Shown here one piece after another: positions 7,137-9,927 of a stretch of 9,927 nucleotides of DNA (within the stretch, counting starts at the first letter, position 1; each line of letters opens with the position of its first letter). The position numbers and the translations under genes are program-made. The notes beneath the pieces are model-generated. The model did no database searches. It was given only the letters and a program-made list of their open reading frames with translations, and was not told where the DNA came from. The stretch is from Methanoculleus sp. (GTDB lineage: Archaea > Halobacteriota > Methanomicrobia > Methanomicrobiales > Methanoculleaceae), in contig JALNXI010000067.1 of NCBI GenBank assembly GCA_023230425.1, positions 1 through 9,927 on the forward strand, written 5' to 3'.

Positions 7137-7295
7137 ATGGCGAAAAAATCTGGCGGAAGACTGGTATCCTCTGCCGGCCTGGTCAACTACTATGACAGCG
7201 AGGATCACCGGGCCATCCATATCAGCCCGGAGACCGTGATCGTCGTAACCATCGTGACCGGAGTGGCAGTCTTTATCCTCAATGCTCTCTTCTAA
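7137..7295 (+). CDS. secG: Preprotein translocase subunit Sec61-beta (SecG)
   Basis: Small non-essential subunit of the archaeal SecYEG (Sec61) translocon, associated with SecY in the cytoplasmic membrane. It is 52 residues long, the usual archaeal size. The N-terminus is basic and polar (MAKKSGGRLVSSAGLVNYYDSED), with the family's glycine/serine-rich opening and the conserved aromatic, acidic stretch. The IHISPETV motif (27-34) leads into one transmembrane helix (about 34-52, VIVVTIVTGVAVFILNALF) at the extreme C-terminus, as expected for a tail-anchored subunit. The ATG at 7137 gives this exact family architecture; longer in-frame extensions upstream would cross the promoter and do not resemble the family. 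A GGGAG at 7121-7125 is rather far (11 nt) for a Shine-Dalgarno. Its TAA overlaps the convergent cofE stop codon. Confidence 0.93.
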   Translation: MAKKSGGRLVSSAGLVNYYDSEDHRAIHISPETVIVVTIVTGVAVFILNALF

Positions 7296-8041
7296 TCTTT
7301 TTTGTTCTTCGCGAGGGCCGACCTGATGATGTCCTCCTCGGGCGTGAAGTAGACCGCATCGTGCCCGTTCCAGGCCCTGCAGTTCCTGAAGACCACGGCG
7401 GGAACACCCTGGTGGCTCTCACCCATGACGAAGTTCGCGAATGCCGCAATCTCATCGACCACCGCTTCTTCGGTGATCTCGAGGACATGGCCGAAGAGGT
7501 CGGTGTCGCCCCGGTAGTCGTTGATCGCCGTCATTCCCGCCCATCCGATGGCGATGCCGGTCTGACCGCGCCGGAATGACCGCCCGCAGGTGTCGGTGAT
7601 GATCACCCGGACATCCTTTTTGGTGATGCGGTGGATCGCGCTCCGGACATCGGCGGCGGCCCCCATGGGGTCGGGTGGGAGGATGATGATCCGGCCGTCT
7701 TCGATGTTGCTGTGGTCGACACCTGCCCGCACGCCGATGTGCCCGGATGGCAGTGCCGAGAGGATGAACGGGTGCTCAAGCAGGATATCGGCGGACGAGT
7801 CCAGCACCGCCTGCACGAAACGGGGGTCTTCCTTTGTCTTTGCTGCAATCCGCACGGCGTCCGCCCCCGGGGTGATGGCGGCGAGGTCGCGGGTGAAGCC
7901 CTTTGCCTTTGAGTAGACGGATGAGGCGATGGTGAGGACGTCTCCATCTTCAAACGTGACCCGATCGCAGATCAGGGCAGGCAGATCGTCACCTTTCCGG
8001 ATCAGGGGGAGGCCCTGAACACCGATTACCTGGATATCCAT
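7292..8041 (-). CDS. cofE: Coenzyme F420-0:L-glutamate ligase
   Basis: Adds L-glutamate residues through gamma linkage to F420-0 in a GTP- and metal-dependent reaction, forming the polyglutamate tail of coenzyme F420, the hydride carrier of methanogenesis. With ATG 8041 as start it has 249 residues, the stand-alone archaeal length; the fused bacterial FbiB form has an extra nitroreductase domain, absent here. Family segments visible are VQGLPLIRKGDDL (8-20), SSVYSKAKG (40-48), GVRAGVDHSN (103-112) with Asp109, VIITDTCGRSFRRGQ (146-160) with Asp150/Thr151, AIGWAGM, and the C-terminal CRAWNGHDAVYFTPEED (221-237). From memory of the Archaeoglobus enzyme structure, Asp109 and Asp150 match metal ligands. 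A GTG at 8050 would add three residues; the ATG is preferred because GTGA lies 6 nt before it. It appears to have a long upstream leader. Confidence 0.95.
   Translation of the reverse strand: MDIQVIGVQGLPLIRKGDDLPALICDRVTFEDGDVLTIASSVYSKAKGFTRDLAAITPGADAVRIAAKTKEDPRFVQAVLDSSADILLEHPFILSALPSGHIGVRAGVDHSNIEDGRIIILPPDPMGAAADVRSAIHRITKKDVRVIITDTCGRSFRRGQTGIAIGWAGMTAINDYRGDTDLFGHVLEITEEAVVDEIAAFANFVMGESHQGVPAVVFRNCRAWNGHDAVYFTPEEDIIRSALAKNKKD
7298..7303 (+). terminator. T6 tract just past Sec61-beta
   Basis: Six T residues on the plus strand start 2 nt after the Sec61-beta stop codon and are followed by GTTCTTC. A U-rich tract at this place fits archaeal FttA-dependent or intrinsic termination. 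It lies inside the antisense of the cofE C-terminus, where it encodes Lys-Asn-Lys-Lys. Confidence 0.4.
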
Positions 8042-8107
8042 AGGATTCACGGATCAGTGGTCGCACCCGATTGCAGAAAAATGCTCGGGTTTCTCGCGGG
8101 AGGATAC

Positions 8108-8122
8108 CGGCGGAATCCGCCG
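8108..8122. repeat. Hairpin upstream of cofE
   Basis: CGGCGG-AAT-CCGCCG is a perfect 6-bp inverted repeat with a 3-nt loop, 67 nt upstream of the cofE start and inside its probable mRNA leader. No T-run follows on either strand, so it is not a typical terminator. Confidence 0.5.
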
Positions 8123-8148
8123 ATAGCATCTCCGCCCCGGTCTGAGGC

Positions 8149-8175
8149 GCGTGAACGGTTCCCCCTGCGTGAACG
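8149..8175. repeat. Two 9-bp direct repeats upstream of cofE
   Basis: GCGTGAACG occurs at 8149-8157 and again at 8167-8175, 18 bp apart start to start. Tandem sites of this kind can be regulator half-sites, but the predicted minus-strand initiation point lies upstream, so they would fall inside the leader. Chance is possible in GC-rich DNA. Confidence 0.35.
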
Positions 8176-8249
8176 CCATGCAGGTGATATGCCATCCTCC
8201 TCATCCCGGCTCTCGTAGTGCGGCCGGGCCATATTATTATCTAGGTATC

Positions 8250-8258
8250 ATTATATTT
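8250..8258 (-). promoter_or_regulatory. cofE: Candidate TATA box for cofE
   Basis: AAATATAAT on the minus strand is the best TATA-like element upstream of cofE. Initiation about 25 nt downstream, near 8228, would give a leader of about 185 nt, long for an archaeal mRNA. No better box is seen closer to the gene. Confidence 0.35.
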
Positions 8259-8271
8259 GATATCCGATATC
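8259..8271. promoter_or_regulatory. GATATC-C-GATATC palindrome, candidate operator
   Basis: A 13-bp inverted repeat, perfect except for the unpaired central base, lies directly against the minus-strand TATA candidate and 26 bp upstream of the plus-strand TATA box. This is a natural place for a regulator controlling one or both divergent promoters. Two further TATC words lie at 8238 and 8246. The function is inferred from symmetry and position only. Confidence 0.35.
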
Positions 8272-8296
8272 TGCTGATGACTTCGATTTTAGATAC

Positions 8297-8307
8297 GTTT
8301 ATATATT
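8297..8307 (+). promoter_or_regulatory. TATA box upstream of the structured leader and secreted-protein gene
   Basis: GTTTATATATT contains a full archaeal box A (TTTATATA) in an AT-rich tract. Initiation 25-27 nt downstream falls at about 8328-8330, exactly where sequence changes from AT-rich to GC-rich and the foldable segment begins. No other plus-strand TATA box is seen before the secreted-protein gene. Confidence 0.55.
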
Positions 8308-8327
8308 TGAACAGCTGAGACTCGGCC

Positions 8328-8475
8328 GGCGTCCACGAGGAGACCGCGCCCGGGTTGGGGGGAAGGGGCAGGCGCTCCGTTAACGGATATGCCGATTACT
8401 GAGCGTCAGGCTCACTCCGATCCTTGATACCCCGACCCGGGCGAGCCAGCGCTCAAGGCCGGCCATAGGCCGAAC
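8328..8475 (+). ncRNA. Candidate structured 5' leader or small RNA, unidentified
   Basis: The segment folds by inspection around a 14-bp helix: 8347-8360 pairs with 8430-8443, every position Watson-Crick except one G-U (8356/8434). After a small internal loop, 8363-8366 (AAGG) pairs with 8422-8425 (CCTT). Two hairpins sit inside: GGCA (8367-8370) with TGCC (8390-8393), enclosing the palindrome TCCGTTAACGGA (8376-8387); and TGAGC (8400-8404) with GCTCA (8410-8414). Downstream are GAGC/GCTC (8443-8446 with 8451-8454; its first base competes with the long helix) and CGGCC-ATA-GGCCG (8460-8472). It begins where the upstream TATA box predicts transcription to start and ends about 35 nt before the gene. 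It lacks the RNase P, SRP, 5S and fluoride-riboswitch signatures I know. It could be a riboswitch-like leader, a free RNA, or chance folding of GC-rich DNA. Confidence 0.4.
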
Positions 8476-8479
8476 CGGG

Positions 8480-8503
8480 ATGTCACTCACACGAAAAAGG
8501 TGA
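8480..8503 (+). other. Seven-codon open frame ending in the Shine-Dalgarno of the next gene
   Basis: ATG at 8480 opens a frame of Met-Ser-Leu-Thr-Arg-Lys-Arg and stops at TGA 8501-8503, which forms the end of the AGGTGA ribosome-binding site of the secreted-protein gene. Such placement would allow translational coupling. No good ribosome-binding site precedes this ATG, and a 7-codon frame easily arises by chance. Confidence 0.2.
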
Positions 8504-8508
8504 AGTAC

Positions 8509-8955
8509 GTGCAGAAGTACCTGATACTTGGTTTAATTATCGCTCTCTATGTGTGCACCGCACCGGTGGCCGCATGGGAGGACTACAATCCACTGACACA
8601 GGGATACTGGAAGAATCACCCGGAAGACTGGCCATCCCCTATGAGCGACGACGGCGATTACGATGACAACTTCTTCTATTCGGGCCAGAACTGGATGACG
8701 GTTCTGCAGAAAGCGCCCAAAGGCGGCAATGCTTACTATCTCCTGGCTCACCAGTACATCGCGGCTGTGCTCAACATGTACAGCGGCTCCTGGGCGCCGT
8801 ACACGAAGCTCGACGAAGCCGCGAAACTCCTCGACAACCAGGATAACACCCCGGCGAAGATCGGGGCGTTAAAAGGGAACGACCCTCTCCGGCAGCAGTT
8901 CATCGACCTTGCAGCGTATCTTGACGACTACAACAACAGAAGGCTGAAGGAGTGA
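8509..8955 (+). CDS. Small secreted protein with GYWKNHP-type domain, function unknown
   Basis: The 148-residue product begins with a signal peptide (MQKYLILGLIIALYVCTAPVAA, predicted cleavage after Ala22). The mature part carries the hallmark LTQGYWKNHPEDWP (29-42), an acidic loop DDGDYDD (47-53), LLAHQYIAAVLNMYSG (78-93), an LDEAAKLLD helix and a C-terminal LAAYLDDYNN (134-143). This order, GYWKNHP then LAHQxIAAxLN then DxYN, is one I recognise from many bacterial and archaeal extracellular proteins; no function is established to my knowledge. Here it stands alone, with no cysteine in the mature part, no anchor and no sorting signal. GTG 8509 is chosen because AGGTGA (8498-8503) sits 5 nt upstream. 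GTG 8500 would add three residues but would overlap that ribosome-binding site. It has its own promoter and a structured leader, and converges with a glycosyltransferase gene. Confidence 0.85.
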   Translation: MQKYLILGLIIALYVCTAPVAAWEDYNPLTQGYWKNHPEDWPSPMSDDGDYDDNFFYSGQNWMTVLQKAPKGGNAYYLLAHQYIAAVLNMYSGSWAPYTKLDEAAKLLDNQDNTPAKIGALKGNDPLRQQFIDLAAYLDDYNNRRLKE

Positions 8956-8988
8956 GAGCCGGCAGGATGGCCGATGCCATCCCGGCTC
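8956..8988. terminator. Hairpin between convergent genes, possible bidirectional terminator
   Basis: GAGCCG (8956-8961) pairs with CGGCTC (8983-8988) and GGATGGC (8965-8971) with GCCATCC (8976-8982), with a 3-nt bulge on one side and a CGAT loop. It begins right after the stop codon of the secreted-protein gene and lies 18 nt beyond the glycosyltransferase stop on the other strand. No U-run follows on either side, so termination here is plausible but not typical for archaea; it may instead protect 3' ends. Confidence 0.4.
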
Positions 8989-9006
8989 CACCCATTCGAA
9001 GAGTCA

Positions 9007-9927
9007 TCAGCAGGAAGGCGTCACGTTCCCGCTCAGCCGGAACTCCGGCTCAAACGAGCCGATCAGGTCGAGGTATTGCTCGATGGTGCGGGTGAAGAGG
9101 AAACGCTCCCGCACCGTCTCGTGTGCCGCGCGCCCGAGCCGCTCTGCGAGGTCGGGGTCGCGGAGCAGCCGGACGATCCTCTCAGCCGCTTCATCGACGG
9201 AGGAGACCAGAAACCCGTTCTCTCCGTCCCGTATCTGGTAGCGGATGCCGCCGACGTTCCCGCCGATAACCGCTGCGCCCTTCCACATCGCCTCCGATAC
9301 GGTCATGCCGAAACCTTCCCGGATGGATTTCTGCAGGACGACCGCTGCGCGGCGCTGGAGCGCGTTCACGAGCGCCCCGTCCTGGACGCTGAGGACGATG
9401 ATCCGCTCGCCCCGGTGGGAGAGGAGCGACCGGTAGACCTCGGCGCCCTCCGGGTCGTCGGTCGCCACGTTCCCGACGAGGACCAGGGTGCACTCCTCCT
9501 GCTTCCTCGCCTTCTGAAACGCCCTGATGACCCCCTCGGGGTCCTTCCAGCGGTCAAACCGGGAGACCTGCACAACCAGGGGAAGGTCGGTCGGGATGCC
9601 GTAGTGCGCGAGGCGCTCGTCGACGGCGTTCTCGGGGAGTTCCCGGTTCACGATCGAGAAGGGGTCGATAGCGGGCGTGAAGAAGACCTGCGGCGTCTCG
9701 AGGTCCTGGCGGTATTCCCGGCAGGAGAGGACGACAGCATCGTATCTCTCGATGAACGGGGCGAGGTAGTTCCAGACCTTCCAGTTCGGTTTGGTGAGGT
9801 CGATGTGGCAGCGCCATATCCAGGGGCTCTTCTTCCTGTAATGCGTGATCATCGGGAGCGGCTGCGGATCGTGGATGAAGACCATATCGTGGTTTAAGTG
9901 GTTTCTTACAGCATTCTCGTGGACGAC
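9007..9927 (-). CDS. treT: TreT-like GT4 glycosyltransferase (probable trehalose synthase), N-terminus outside window
   Basis: Retaining GT-B glycosyltransferase. TreT makes trehalose reversibly from an NDP-glucose donor and free glucose; trehalose is a compatible solute. The 306 residues present run off the window at 9927 with the frame still open; full TreT proteins are about 400-420 residues, so roughly 100 N-terminal residues are missing. Counting from Met at 9885, MVFIHDPQPLPMI is the characteristic TreT HDPQP segment, followed by WRCHIDLTKPN (24-34), FFTPAIDPFS (68-77), VVQVSRFDRWKDPEGVI (104-120), and the GT4 donor-site signature REGFGMTVSEAMWKGAAVIG (189-208) with its EX7E pair Glu190/Glu198. 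NVGGIRYQI and DGENGFLV complete it. The Met at 9885 is internal, because readable family-like sequence (NHLNHD) precedes it. Another GT4 specificity cannot be excluded. It converges with the secreted-protein gene. Confidence 0.85.
   Translation of the reverse strand, partial: VVHENAVRNHLNHDMVFIHDPQPLPMITHYRKKSPWIWRCHIDLTKPNWKVWNYLAPFIERYDAVVLSCREYRQDLETPQVFFTPAIDPFSIVNRELPENAVDERLAHYGIPTDLPLVVQVSRFDRWKDPEGVIRAFQKARKQEECTLVLVGNVATDDPEGAEVYRSLLSHRGERIIVLSVQDGALVNALQRRAAVVLQKSIREGFGMTVSEAMWKGAAVIGGNVGGIRYQIRDGENGFLVSSVDEAAERIVRLLRDPDLAERLGRAAHETVRERFLFTRTIEQYLDLIGSFEPEFRLSGNVTPSC

Larger units (their letters stand above)
8042..8508. other. 467-nt gene-free region between cofE and the secreted-protein gene
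   Basis: No convincing protein gene is seen on either strand. The left third (8042-8230) is GC-rich and would be the cofE leader; it contains a hairpin and a 9-bp direct repeat. The middle (8230-8312) is strongly AT-rich with opposed TATA-like boxes and a palindrome. The right part (8320-8480) is GC-rich and folds into a candidate structured RNA. Short open frames here (for example minus strand 8232-8047) have arginine-rich, low-information products and are not called. Confidence 0.7.

Noticed and set aside
8149..8175. CRISPR-like repeat
   Set aside because: Only two 9-bp copies with an 9-bp gap; no array, leader or cas gene.
7989..8204. Minus-strand 71-codon frame beginning near an AGGAGG
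   Set aside because: The AGGAGG lies directly against the ATG with no spacing, the frame overlaps the cofE start, and the product resembles no protein I know.
8047..8232. Minus-strand 61-codon frame upstream of cofE
   Set aside because: Arg-rich product with no hydrophobic core or motif and no ribosome-binding site; better read as cofE leader.
8320..8480. SRP RNA, RNase P RNA, 5S rRNA or tRNA
   Set aside because: The SRP helix-8 and Alu-domain UGUAA-type motifs, RNase P conserved cores, the 5S consensus and any cloverleaf with T-loop are all absent; the segment is also too short for SRP or RNase P RNA.
9007..9885. TreT-like gene starting at Met 9885 as a complete protein
   Set aside because: The frame stays open to the window edge with family-like residues before this Met, and the N-terminal Rossmann domain of a GT-B enzyme would be missing.
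8974..9897. 307-codon open frame on the plus strand
   Set aside because: Antisense to the TreT-like gene; no domain or signal, and it would start inside the intergenic hairpin region.

Overview
The window reads as a stretch of euryarchaeal, methanogen-type chromosome, most likely Methanomicrobiales and Methanoculleus-like. That placement is inference from gene content and base composition, not a database match. The evidence is a proteasome beta subunit with a short propeptide, an archaeal KH/metallo-beta-lactamase/beta-CASP termination nuclease (aCPSF1/FttA), an archaeal Sec61-beta, the coenzyme F420 ligase CofE, archaeal TATA boxes and GC-rich codon use. Most of the window is ordinary housekeeping DNA and nearly all genes lie on the minus strand.

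Layout from left to right. 1-892 (minus): aldehyde dehydrogenase cut by the window edge, N-terminal 297 residues present. 932-1999 (minus): MFS transporter. 2002-3894 (minus): FttA. 3915-4559 (minus): proteasome beta. In transcription order, psmB, fttA, the MFS gene and perhaps the ALDH gene form a tight run with gaps of 20, 2 and 39 nt. 4560-4703 is an AT-rich promoter region for psmB. 4704-5564 (minus): four-CBS-domain protein; 5579-6007 (minus): UspA-type ATP-binding protein; 6044-7090 (minus): metal-dependent amidohydrolase. These three form a second tight run, amidohydrolase to usp to CBS. 7137-7295 (plus): Sec61-beta, divergent from the amidohydrolase around a shared TATA element and convergent with cofE (7292-8041, minus), whose stop codon overlaps its own.

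8042-8508 is the only long gene-free stretch and the most interesting part. It holds a hairpin and a 9-bp direct repeat upstream of cofE. An AT-rich core follows, with opposed TATA-like boxes and a near-perfect GATATC palindrome. Next comes a GC-rich segment that folds on paper into a 14-bp long-range helix closing a branched structure, placed between a plus-strand TATA box and a small secreted-protein gene (8509-8955, plus). That protein has a signal peptide and the GYWKNHP-type extracellular domain of unknown function. A hairpin lies between it and the last gene, a TreT-like GT4 glycosyltransferase (9007-9927, minus) whose N-terminus is outside the window.

No CRISPR array, tRNA, rRNA, transposase or phage gene was seen. 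The best candidate for something undescribed is the structured leader or small RNA at about 8328-8475 together with the secreted protein it precedes.
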